DNA of 7,902 nucleotides from Dehalococcoidia bacterium (lineage in GTDB: Bacteria > Chloroflexota > Dehalococcoidia > JACVQG01): positions 1 through 7,902 of the forward strand of contig JACVQG010000051.1 of the NCBI GenBank assembly GCA_015661045.1. The letters are read 5' to 3'. Under the pieces are notes generated by a model. It had not been told where the DNA came from and made no database searches. It saw only the letters and a program-made list of their open reading frames with translations. The number at the start of each line of letters is the position of its first letter. Position 1 is the first letter of the stretch. The translations under genes and the position numbers were made by a program. Below are positions 1-6,642 of the stretch, in pieces.

Positions 1-327
1 GCAAAGGGTCTGGAAGATGCTTTTACTCCTGTGGCCAGGTCTGTCGGCAGGAAGCTGGGAATATCTCTTGGCAAAGGAATGGCTCCGGAGTGGGTAAAAT
101 TAGATGGGTTCCTGGCGTCGGGGATGGCTATGGAATACGAGTTCATCACTGTTTCACCGACGATCGCCTATGTAAAAGTAACCCAGTGCCCCTACGCTGA
201 CCAGGTACACCGCATATTCCCCGATTTCTGCCGCAAGGTATTAATCGGTGTAGAAAGGGCAATTGCCCATACTGTTAATCCCAAAATGGAGCCCCATGGG
301 GAGAAATATCTTCCTGAGGGGGATTGA
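1..327 (+). CDS. 3' end of a gene, ATC (thiazoline-carboxylate) hydrolase-like protein
   Basis: The frame is open from the first base of the window to a TGA at 325-327, so this is the C-terminal part (108 codons) of a gene that starts upstream. A GTG at position 31 is in frame but has no ribosome binding site and is probably internal. The visible part has a CPYA motif (Cys codon 187-189), an FC pair (Cys codon 229-231), an NPKMEPHG stretch and a terminal LPEGD. This pattern recalls the L-2-amino-thiazoline-4-carboxylic acid hydrolase family, in which two spaced cysteines are followed by a basic/proline stretch and a terminal Gly-Asp motif. From memory, members often continue a few residues past Gly-Asp to another Cys; this one stops at the Asp. 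The reading frame is well supported, but the family call is tentative and function should not be inferred beyond it. Confidence 0.5.
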   Translation, partial: AKGLEDAFTPVARSVGRKLGISLGKGMAPEWVKLDGFLASGMAMEYEFITVSPTIAYVKVTQCPYADQVHRIFPDFCRKVLIGVERAIAHTVNPKMEPHGEKYLPEGD

Positions 328-346
328 TTTAAGGGCATAGTATTTA

Positions 347-468
347 GAGATTATCTCAAAATATAGCCGACCTCACCCCCTATCCCCCTCTCCGTTAACG
401 GAGAGGGAGGAAGCTTGGGCGCGTGATATACACTGTCCGGGATATCAAGTCCGTTTTGAGATAGTTTC
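347..468. repeat. MITE-like miniature inverted-repeat element with 22-bp palindrome
   Basis: Two imperfect terminal inverted repeats of 15 bp (347-361 and 454-468, 13 of 15 matching, inner 10 bp TATCTCAAAA perfect) bracket about 122 bp. The element is flanked by TTA on both sides (344-346 and 469-471), which may be a target-site duplication. Inside is a C-rich tract (371-388) running into a perfect 22-bp palindrome at 386-407, with half site CCCTCTCCGTT. C-rich tracts leading into such a hairpin are familiar from dispersed intergenic repeats of many bacteria. There is no T-run after the hairpin, so it is not a classic terminator, though it could protect the 3' end of the upstream transcript. 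The boundaries rest on the inverted repeats only. Confidence 0.55.
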
Positions 469-546
469 TTAGTCTCACTTATCTAAACTAAATATAAACA
501 ACTTTGAGTTATCTTAAAAGAACCAATATGTTCAAGGAGGCGTTCT

Positions 547-1956
547 ATGGCTCAAGCGCAAAGATCACGAGAGGGGGAAGTTAAACAAAAAGACCTCTCG
601 CAACACTATCTGGACCTGTATCAAAAATGCTACTGGGCGCCTCTCACCCAGATGAAATCCTCCAAACCTATATTCATCAAGAGCGCCCAGGGTTGCTGGC
701 TAACCGACTTCTCAGGGAAGAGATACCTGGATTGTGGCGCCGGGTTCGTTAACGTAAACCTGGGCTGGGGTCAGAAAGAGATTGCTCAGGTTATGTATGA
801 GAAGGCAGCCGGGGTTATGTTCCTGGGGCCCGGTTTCATTGACCCTGTTCAGGTATTATTAGCTGAAAAGCTATTACAGCTTATGCCGCCTGAACTGGGC
901 CTGAAAAAAGTATTCTTCCAGACGGGCGGCTCTGAAGCCAATGAAGCAGCCTTTAAGATGGCCAGGCAATATCACCTCCAGAGCGGCCACCCGACTAAAT
1001 ACAAGGTCATTAGCCACTGGATGGGCTATCACGGGGCAACGGCTGCCGCCCTCAGCGCCTCCGGACGGCTGGGACGGCGGGTAAGATTTGAACCCCTGAT
1101 GCCAGGCTTTATCCATGTGGCCCCGCCTTATTGTTATCGCTGTTTCTTCGGACAGGAGTATCCTTCATGTGGTATACTCTGCGCCCAGGATGTCGCCCGT
1201 ATTATCGAGCTAGAGGGGCCGGAGACAATCTCGGCATATATCTCTGAGCCTATGAGCGGTAGTGGCGGTCAGAATGTTCCGCCTCCTGAGTACTTTGAAA
1301 AGATAAGCCAGATATGCAAAGAGAACAACGTGCTGCTTATCATGGACGAGATAATCACAGGTTTTGGCAGGACAGGCAAAATGTTTGCCATGAGTCACTA
1401 CAATGCCCGACCGGATATACTCGTATTGGGCAAGGGACTCACCGGTGGGTATGCCCCCCTATCGGCGGTTGTGACAACTGAAGCTATTTTTAATGCCTTT
1501 TATACCGAGCGCGATAAAGATAAATTTGACCATGTTATCACCTATGGGGGTAATCCCGTTTCCTGCGCCGCCGGCTTAAAAGCTATTGAGATAATGGAGC
1601 GTGATGGGCTGGTCGAAAAATCCCGCTTGCTTGGCGAATACCTGGGGAAAAAACTGGGGGAAGCCTTAAAAGATCACCCCTTAGTAGCTTTTATAGATGG
1701 GAAAGGCCTGCGCTATAAAATAGAATTGGTAATAGACAAAAAGACAAAGGAACCCCTATTAGCCCCCCATCTGCTCCAGCGCCTGAAGCAGGTGTATATG
1801 GAGAATGGCCTCATTGGCTCAGTGGTGGGTGGGGAGGTGGCGAGTGTTGGGATAAGCGCTAGCGTCAGTCCTCCTCTTATTATTGATAAGGCAGACCTGG
1901 ATTTTGCTGTTGGCGTTATAAAAACTGCCCTGGATGAAGTAGTTAAGAAGATTTAA
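547..1956 (+). CDS. Class III PLP-dependent aminotransferase
   Basis: This encodes a 469-residue cytoplasmic aminotransferase of fold type I, class III (the acetylornithine / 4-aminobutyrate / omega-amino acid group). It should transfer an amino group between an amino donor and a 2-oxo acid through pyridoxal phosphate. The cofactor-binding sequence is complete: GGSEAN at residues 127-132, YHG at 161-163, the pyridine-nitrogen Asp in IMDE (D267), the Schiff-base lysine in GKGLTGG (K296), and Thr332 in ITYGGNP. Four cysteines (C196, C199, C208, C212) form a CxxC-x8-CxxxC cluster after VAPPY; similar segments occur in some class III enzymes and might bind a metal. Length is normal for the class. 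The ATG is set by AAGGAGG at 534-540, six bases upstream. The gene is followed by a strong terminator, so it is probably a unit separate from the downstream operon. The family is certain, the substrate unknown. Confidence 0.93.
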   Translation: MAQAQRSREGEVKQKDLSQHYLDLYQKCYWAPLTQMKSSKPIFIKSAQGCWLTDFSGKRYLDCGAGFVNVNLGWGQKEIAQVMYEKAAGVMFLGPGFIDPVQVLLAEKLLQLMPPELGLKKVFFQTGGSEANEAAFKMARQYHLQSGHPTKYKVISHWMGYHGATAAALSASGRLGRRVRFEPLMPGFIHVAPPYCYRCFFGQEYPSCGILCAQDVARIIELEGPETISAYISEPMSGSGGQNVPPPEYFEKISQICKENNVLLIMDEIITGFGRTGKMFAMSHYNARPDILVLGKGLTGGYAPLSAVVTTEAIFNAFYTERDKDKFDHVITYGGNPVSCAAGLKAIEIMERDGLVEKSRLLGEYLGKKLGEALKDHPLVAFIDGKGLRYKIELVIDKKTKEPLLAPHLLQRLKQVYMENGLIGSVVGGEVASVGISASVSPPLIIDKADLDFAVGVIKTALDEVVKKI

Positions 1957-2017
1957 GAAAAGCTTCCCCGTCCGTATATAACAGACATTTTAGAGGGTGA
2001 AAATAGCATTAAATCCC

Positions 2018-2053
2018 AAAAGCCCCCTTTATTTAAATTGTAAGGGGGCTTTT
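2018..2053. terminator. Strong intrinsic terminator after the aminotransferase gene
   Basis: A perfect 12-bp stem (AAAAGCCCCCTT at 2018-2029 pairing with 2042-2053) encloses a 12-base loop. The descending arm ends in TTTT, giving the U-tract, and the ascending arm starts with AAAA, so it could work in both directions. It lies 62 bases after the aminotransferase stop codon and upstream of the next promoter, separating the two transcription units. Confidence 0.9.
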
Positions 2054-2074
2054 ATATTCCTATCAAGTGGCTCC

Positions 2075-2103
2075 TTGAGCCTCATTCCATTGCATGTTAC
2101 AAT
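2075..2103 (+). promoter_or_regulatory. Sigma70-like promoter with extended -10 for the flavoprotein/dehydratase operon
   Basis: TTGAGC at 2075-2080 and TACAAT at 2098-2103 are separated by exactly 17 bases. TGT stands directly before the -10 box, which gives an extended -10 (TGnTACAAT). Transcription would start near 2110, leaving a leader of about 40 bases that contains the GGAG ribosome binding site at 2141-2144. It lies just after the terminator and just before the first operon gene, as expected. No clear operator was seen. Confidence 0.65.
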
Positions 2104-2151
2104 TGGCACAAGTCACAAAGCTCCCTTGTTCCCCCGAAAAGGAGAGACATC

Positions 2152-3642
2152 ATGAGCAATCAGTATGACGTCATAGTGATAGGGGCGGGGATAGGCGGTC
2201 TTTCTACAGGGTTGCATTTACTGGATAAGGGTTATAAAACCCTGATTCTGGAGGCTCATACCCTCCCGGGCGGATTGTGTACCTCATTCGAGCGCAAGGG
2301 CTACACAATAGATACCAGCATCCACTGGCTGGTAGGTTGTATTGAAGGTGGTGTGGTCTGGCATACCCTGAACCGGTTTAATCTCTTGCCTGAGGTTAAA
2401 CTCAGACGGCTTGAACAGTTAGCGACTATCCGCACACCAGAGCATGAGGTAACTATCGGAGATGACGTTGGGGAATATGAGCGATTCCTTTGCCGTCTTT
2501 TTCCGTCAGATGAAAGGGAATTAGTCAGGTTTTTCAAACGGGCTAAATCTCTACCCAGGATGATTGAACCCTCACCGGAAGACAGGAAACGACACCCGTT
2601 CAAGTCGCTTGGTAGCCTATTTTCCTACTGGCCTCTTATAATGTTAGCTTTTCAATTTGGGAAACTAAGCTACGATAGCTATCTGAAAAGATTTAAGGAA
2701 AAGCCCCGGATAAAGCCATATCTGTCGGTATTTACAGACGATTCTTCAGTATTGATAAACTTCTACCTGTTCTCCTGGCTGCATCAACAGGATTTGTACA
2801 CCCCGCAGGTTAACTCACTTGGCTTCTCCAGGGCCTTTGAATCCAGGTTTAAAGCAATGGGCGGTGAGATACGGTACAATGCCAGGGTATCCAAAATACT
2901 GGTAAATGACGGGAAAGTGAAAGGCGTAAGTCTGGCGAATGGCGAGGAGATATATGGTAAAGCTGTAGTTTCCAACGCCGACGGCTACCAAACACTGTTC
3001 CAGCTTTTAGGTAAGGAGTTTGTCCCGCCTTCTTTAGTTCACCTATACGAGACTGCGCCGCTCTTCGGCTCAATGCTCATGGTTTCTCTGGGGGTAAACC
3101 AGGTACTCACAGAGAAAGATATGCCTGCCCGTATGTTGAGCGAGTGGGTGACGCCAGAAACTACTGGAGTGAAGTTAACCGATTTAGAGAAGGCGCCGGT
3201 TACATATAAACTTGAATCTCTATATAATCAAGCTGTTGCGCCACCTGGAAAAAGCCTTCTCCTGTTTGAAGCGATGGCTGATTTTAATGAGTGGAAAACC
3301 TTACGACCGGATAGTACACGTTACAAAGAAGCCAAACAGTTAGCCGGGGAAATTGCTTTACGCCGTACAGAGACGTGTTTTCCACAGCTAAAAGGTAAGC
3401 TTGAGGTGATAGATGTAGCTACACCTGTTACCTTTGAACGTTATACCTGCAACCGGGAAGGTTCTATCCAGGGTTGGAGGCCAACGCCCGAGATGATACG
3501 CCATATGAACTTGCCCTGGAAACCTACATACCTCCCCAATTTGTTTATGGTTGGTCAATGGGTCTCTGTGGGAGGAGGCATCCCGCCATCAGTTATGGGT
3601 GGCGAGAAGGTGGCTGGTCTGGTGGCGAGATATCTTAAATAA
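2152..3642 (+). CDS. FAD-dependent oxidoreductase, phytoene desaturase / CrtISO-like
   Basis: A 496-residue flavoprotein of the NAD(P)/FAD-binding amine oxidase superfamily, closest in style to phytoene desaturases, carotenoid isomerases and retinol saturases. The N-terminal Rossmann motif is VIGAGIGGLSTG (residues 9-20), followed by the ribose-binding acidic residue E34 in LILEA and by PGGLCTSF (39-46), the second FAD-contacting segment. Near the C-terminus ATPVTFERYT (423-432) and VGQWVSVGGGIPPSVMGG (467-484) match the conserved end of this family. There is no signal peptide. The start has GGAG seven bases upstream. It is the first gene of a probable operon with two dehydratase/reductase subunits, 53 bases before the next gene. 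No carotenoid genes are present, so a role on a CoA-linked or free acid intermediate is more likely than pigment synthesis; that is inference. The FAD fold is certain, the substrate unknown. Confidence 0.9.
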   Translation: MSNQYDVIVIGAGIGGLSTGLHLLDKGYKTLILEAHTLPGGLCTSFERKGYTIDTSIHWLVGCIEGGVVWHTLNRFNLLPEVKLRRLEQLATIRTPEHEVTIGDDVGEYERFLCRLFPSDERELVRFFKRAKSLPRMIEPSPEDRKRHPFKSLGSLFSYWPLIMLAFQFGKLSYDSYLKRFKEKPRIKPYLSVFTDDSSVLINFYLFSWLHQQDLYTPQVNSLGFSRAFESRFKAMGGEIRYNARVSKILVNDGKVKGVSLANGEEIYGKAVVSNADGYQTLFQLLGKEFVPPSLVHLYETAPLFGSMLMVSLGVNQVLTEKDMPARMLSEWVTPETTGVKLTDLEKAPVTYKLESLYNQAVAPPGKSLLLFEAMADFNEWKTLRPDSTRYKEAKQLAGEIALRRTETCFPQLKGKLEVIDVATPVTFERYTCNREGSIQGWRPTPEMIRHMNLPWKPTYLPNLFMVGQWVSVGGGIPPSVMGGEKVAGLVARYLK

Positions 3643-3695
3643 AATGAATAGCTAATATTTCAGGGCTGAAGTATACTGAGCAATAAGGCAATCTG

Positions 3696-4805
3696 ATGCA
3701 AAGATTTCGAGAAATAATAGAGAAAAGACACGACTACGCCCGGGAATGGAAAGCCAGGACCGGCGGAAAGGCGCTGGGGTATTTCTGCACCTATGTCCCT
3801 GAAGAGATAATCTACGCTGCGGGCGTACTACCTCTCCGCGTTCTGGGCAGCCATGAGCCTCAGGATGTCACCGAACGCTATATGGGCAGTATGTATTGTC
3901 CTTTTGCTCGCGATGTCCTGGCTCAGGGGCTGAAGGGAAAATATGACTATCTGGACGGGGTAGCGATTGCCACACCATGCGTCCATATGCGTGTAGCCTA
4001 TAGTAGCTGGGAGAACCATGTGCCCACTCCCTACAAATATTATCTGAATATGCCCGGCAAGGTTCAGTCCCCGGAGGCAAAACCCTATCTAGCTGCAGAG
4101 CTGGCTTTATTTAAGAAGTCCCTGGAGGAATGGATTGGTAAACCGATAGGGAACGAAGCTCTGGATAAAGCCATTGAAGTTTATAACACCAATCGTCGTT
4201 TAATGAGACAAATATATGATCTTAGGCGGCAATCGAAACCTTCGTTGACCGGCGCTGAGGCCATGGAAATTGTGCTCTCCGGTATGCTCATGGACAAAGA
4301 GGAACACAACCGGTTACTTGCAGATGTCCTTAAGAAACTGCCCATTGAGGGAACCAGGGATGGTATTCGTCTAATGCTTATTGGCAGCGAAAACGATGAT
4401 GTAGAGATGGTGCGGCTCACCGAATCGCTGGGGGGCATGGTAGTGATAGATGAGCTTTGTACCGGCAGCCGCTATTTCTGGAATGAGGTAGTTCCAGAGC
4501 AGGACAGGCTCTTGGCGATTGCCGCCCGCTATATAGATAGGCCGGCCTGTCCGATAAAGGACTATGAGTCTCGCAGGCGCTGGACTCACATCACCCAACT
4601 CGCCAAAGACTATCAGGTTCAGGGTGTTATATTGATGCAGCAGAAGTTCTGCGATCCCCACGAATTCGACATCCCGCCTCTGATGGCCATGCTCAAGGAG
4701 AAGCTGAATATCCCCAGCCTGTTCCTGGAATCTGACGTTACTATCCCGGCGGGACAGTTCCGTACCCGTATAGAGGCCTTTCTGGAGACGTTCCAAAACA
4801 CGTAG
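3696..4805 (+). CDS. 2-hydroxyacyl-CoA dehydratase / benzoyl-CoA reductase family subunit, BcrC/BzdN-like
   Basis: A 369-residue protein of the HGD-D family, with length and layout like the smaller benzoyl-CoA reductase subunit (BcrC/BzdN). The N-terminal GYFCTYVPEEIIYAAGVLP (residues 28-46) is the family signature. Conserved cysteines follow in MYCPFARD (C68), ATPCVHMR (C95) and QQKFCDPHEFD (C319). Three of these are expected to hold a [4Fe-4S] cluster, as in 2-hydroxyisocaproyl-CoA dehydratase. Late motifs include IPSLFLESD (339-347) and AGQFRTRIEAF (352-362). In characterised relatives an ATP-driven activator reduces the cluster, and the heterodimer then dehydrates 2-hydroxyacyl-CoA or reduces an aromatic CoA ester. 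The ATG has only a weak TAAGG site (3684-3688), so translation may be partly coupled or less efficient. The stop codon lies inside a 26-bp palindrome. The next gene encodes the probable partner subunit. The family is firm; dehydratase versus reductase cannot be decided here. Confidence 0.9.
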   Translation: MQRFREIIEKRHDYAREWKARTGGKALGYFCTYVPEEIIYAAGVLPLRVLGSHEPQDVTERYMGSMYCPFARDVLAQGLKGKYDYLDGVAIATPCVHMRVAYSSWENHVPTPYKYYLNMPGKVQSPEAKPYLAAELALFKKSLEEWIGKPIGNEALDKAIEVYNTNRRLMRQIYDLRRQSKPSLTGAEAMEIVLSGMLMDKEEHNRLLADVLKKLPIEGTRDGIRLMLIGSENDDVEMVRLTESLGGMVVIDELCTGSRYFWNEVVPEQDRLLAIAARYIDRPACPIKDYESRRRWTHITQLAKDYQVQGVILMQQKFCDPHEFDIPPLMAMLKEKLNIPSLFLESDVTIPAGQFRTRIEAFLETFQNT

Positions 4806-4828
4806 GGGCGCAGCATGCTGCGCCCCTA
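4803..4828. repeat. Perfect 26-bp palindrome overlapping a stop codon inside the operon
   Basis: The half site TAGGGGCGCAGCA (4803-4815) is followed at once by its exact reverse complement (4816-4828). The first three bases are the TAG stop of the BcrC-like gene, and the palindrome ends 24 bases before the BcrB-like start codon. There is no T-run, so it is not a normal intrinsic terminator. As RNA it would form a very stable hairpin between two subunit genes and could stabilise the upstream message or lower downstream expression. It resembles the REP/BIME class of extragenic palindromes. The structure is certain, any function is inferred. Confidence 0.85.
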
Positions 4829-4852
4829 TCATCTAACGAGCGAGGGCGGTTC

Positions 4853-6157
4853 ATGCAAACAAAATATCAAACCAAACCTTTTGAATGCTGGCAAAAGGCC
4901 AAAGAGCTAAGGCTCAAGCAATGGCGCGATATCGCCAGCGCTAGAGAACATAATAAACTGCTGACCACGGGTTTCTGTGTGGGTGTAGCGCCTGTAGTTA
5001 TGGGATTGGGAGATGATGTGGAATTCATGGCGTGTGAGCCATTAGCCGCCAGCACTCTCCCTGATGTGGCTTACACCACTCAGTGCTTCGAAGCAGTGGA
5101 GGCCCGCGGCTTCGCACGAGACCTATGCGGTTATGCCAGGGCTTATTGGGGTAACGTATTCACAAATCGCCTGCCAATGGGTGGGGAATTCCCCCGTTTT
5201 GATTTTATTTTTGAAAGGCACTGGTGCGATACCCTGGTCAAACAGTTACAGGTGGTAAGTGAGTATCAGGGCGTACCTTATCACTGTATTGATTTTCCTA
5301 TAGGGCCTGCAGAAGGGGAGCGGTTGGAGTTGAAGGTGAAGTATGTGACCGCCCAGCTCCACAGGGGTATCGAATGGATGGAGAAGACCACAGGACATAC
5401 CTGGGACGACGAGAAGTTCATACAGGCATTCAAGAATGAAGTTCTCTCCAGGACATTATGGGCTGAGGCATTGTATGTTAACAAGGCTATCCCCGCTCCA
5501 ATGGACCAGAAATCTATGTACCCCTTCTTTGCCATAACCATGATGATGCCCTGGAAGCAGGAGTCAGTGGACTTCCATCGCGCCCTGCTCGATGAGGTCA
5601 GGGATAGAGCGGCCCACGGGATTGCTGCGGTTCCTTCCGAAAGATACCGTTTAATCCACGAACAGATTCCACCGTGGCACTTCCTGAGGCTTTTCAGAAT
5701 TTTGGAAAACTATGGCGTTGTAGCTATGGGGTCTCACCACACTATCCTTATCCCGGGCGATTTCCGTGAAACTGAGGAGGAGCTTGTTCCTGCTGTTGTT
5801 CCACCCCAGTTTAATACCGGTTTCAAAAACCGGGAAGAAGCGCTCCAGGTGTATGCCCGCTGGTATCTGGAGTCGCCGCTGGATAAGTTTTACCTGTCAG
5901 CCCAGGACAGGAGCCGTCTTATCACAAAGTTTGCCAGGACGTGGAAGGTGAATGGGGTGATTTTGCCCATTAACCGTGGGTGCACCTTTGGCGGCATGGG
6001 GATCCTGGAGACAAAGCTGGCCCTCAGGGAAATCGGTATACCTTCGGTAGAGTACGAGGCTAACCTGGTTGACCCCAGGGACTTTGATGCGGCGCGGGTT
6101 ATGGATATTATTGAAACATTCTTGGATGGCCAGGGGTTGAAGCCGCTTGCGGAGTAG
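4853..6157 (+). CDS. 2-hydroxyacyl-CoA dehydratase / benzoyl-CoA reductase family subunit, BcrB/BzdO-like
   Basis: A 434-residue protein of the same HGD-D family as its upstream neighbour but of the longer BcrB/BzdO type. It begins with a helical FECWQKAKELRLKQWRD segment (residues 10-26) typical of that subunit. Candidate [4Fe-4S] ligands are C92 in RDLCGYAR, C125 in HWCDTL and C377 in NRGCTFGGMG. Further cysteines (C42, C61, C78, C145) do not match positions I recognise as conserved. PSERYRLIHEQIPPWHFLRL (261-280) and GIPSVEYEANLVDPRD (395-410) are family-like late segments. It should pair with the 369-residue subunit as a heterodimer, and the 47-base gap supports co-transcription. The ATG has a weak GAGGGCGG site (4842-4849). 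The segment at 38-70, usually well conserved as NADVP-like in BcrB, looks divergent (GFCVGVAP), which suggests a substrate other than benzoyl-CoA. The family is firm, the substrate unknown. Confidence 0.88.
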   Translation: MQTKYQTKPFECWQKAKELRLKQWRDIASAREHNKLLTTGFCVGVAPVVMGLGDDVEFMACEPLAASTLPDVAYTTQCFEAVEARGFARDLCGYARAYWGNVFTNRLPMGGEFPRFDFIFERHWCDTLVKQLQVVSEYQGVPYHCIDFPIGPAEGERLELKVKYVTAQLHRGIEWMEKTTGHTWDDEKFIQAFKNEVLSRTLWAEALYVNKAIPAPMDQKSMYPFFAITMMMPWKQESVDFHRALLDEVRDRAAHGIAAVPSERYRLIHEQIPPWHFLRLFRILENYGVVAMGSHHTILIPGDFRETEEELVPAVVPPQFNTGFKNREEALQVYARWYLESPLDKFYLSAQDRSRLITKFARTWKVNGVILPINRGCTFGGMGILETKLALREIGIPSVEYEANLVDPRDFDAARVMDIIETFLDGQGLKPLAE

Positions 6158-6180
6158 CCATCTATGTGATTTAGGTTTAG

Positions 6181-6333
6181 ATTCAACAGAAAAACGACAA
6201 AGCCACTGTTATTGCTCACGAGATTGATGATGAGGGGGAATACAGAGATGTTCTTCTAATACCCAGTGGCTATGTCATAGCAATCCAGGAATTATTTACC
6301 CAGACCTACTATGTAGGTCATCGTGTTCTTTAA
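6181..6333 (+). other. Start-less ORF remnant after the operon
   Basis: The frame after the TAG at 6178-6180 stays open for 50 codons to TAA at 6331-6333 and reads like real protein, for example ATVIAHEIDDEGEY and VLLIPSGYVIAIQELF. It has no ATG, GTG or TTG codon in a starting position and no ribosome binding site. Its last 38 bases overlap the minus-strand HNH remnant. I do not recognise a family. The best reading is the decayed 3' part of a small gene; chance is also possible at this length. Confidence 0.25.
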
Positions 6334-6493
6334 TAGTTAGAACACGAAGGTTTCGCGGGTCATTGTTTTCCGGATTTCGGTCTTTATGATGGATTTCTAG
6401 GTTGTTGATTCTATGAACCTTGTCATCCCCATCAGATTTGCACCCACGACGCCTGATAATGGCTTCTCACTCATCCGAAGTTAATTTGGACAT
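6296..6493 (-). pseudogene. Small HNH-type endonuclease-like gene broken by an in-frame TGA
   Basis: Read on the minus strand, a strong AAGGAGGT site (complement of 6501-6508) lies seven bases before ATG at 6493-6491. The frame runs 66 codons to TAA at 6298-6296, with one internal TGA at codon 9 (6469-6467). The remainder reads EAIIRRRGCK, then HRINNLEIHHKDRNPENN, then DPRNLRVLTIKEHDDLH. This is the His-His-x-Asp...Asn-Leu...His core of small HNH proteins. From memory, relatives have Arg or a similar residue at codon 9, so one C-to-T change (CGA to TGA) would explain the stop. The usual Cys-x-x-Cys pair before the core is also reduced to a single Cys (GCKSDGDD), a second sign of decay. No alternative start lies after the stop. 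TGA is used as a normal stop elsewhere in the window (for example 325-327), so recoding is unlikely. A sequencing error is possible. Confidence 0.7.
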
Positions 6494-6532
6494 TTATGTC
6501 ACCTCCTTCCTTTTAGTATTTACAAGTAGACT

Positions 6533-6561
6533 TTGCCCCCTTACGGGAGCTATGTTATAAT
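6533..6561 (+). promoter_or_regulatory. Orphan sigma70-like promoter
   Basis: TTGCCC at 6533-6538 and a perfect TATAAT at 6556-6561 are 17 bases apart on the plus strand. No plus-strand gene follows until 7823. Transcription from about 6568 would run straight into the GC-rich hairpin at 6600-6642. It could therefore drive a short RNA, or be a leftover of a lost gene, or arise by chance in AT-rich DNA. Confidence 0.4.
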
Positions 6562-6599
6562 AACTTGCGTGGATTGCTAACCAAGTCTATTCTCCTTCT

Positions 6600-6642
6600 G
6601 GGGCGGCAAGGGTATGGCCACGAACCGAGACCTCGCCGCCCC
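6600..6642. repeat. GC-rich imperfect hairpin, REP-like
   Basis: GGGGCGGCAAGG (6600-6611) pairs with CCTCGCCGCCCC (6631-6642) in 11 of 12 positions around a 19-base loop. On the plus strand it is followed by TACTTTATT, a poor U-tract. The CGCCCCTA end resembles the CGCCCCTA end of the palindrome inside the operon, so both may belong to one family of extragenic palindromes. Within 6643-6712 only a weak GCGGG/CCCGC stem (6656-6660 with 6669-6673) was seen. Confidence 0.5.

Noticed and set aside
504..532. TTGAGT (504-509) and TATGTT (527-532), 17 bases apart, as the aminotransferase promoter
   Set aside because: Transcription would start at about 539, inside the AAGGAGG site at 534-540, so the message would lose its ribosome binding site. 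No other convincing promoter was found; TTGAGA at 456-461 with TATCTA at 480-485 is weak.
4803..4828. Reading the 26-bp palindrome as an intrinsic terminator that splits the operon
   Set aside because: There is no T-run after the stem, and the two genes it separates encode subunits expected to work as one heterodimer.
4371..4832. A 153-codon minus-strand frame opposite the end of the BcrC-like gene
   Set aside because: It lies antisense to a well-supported conserved gene, has no ribosome binding site and shows no recognisable motif.
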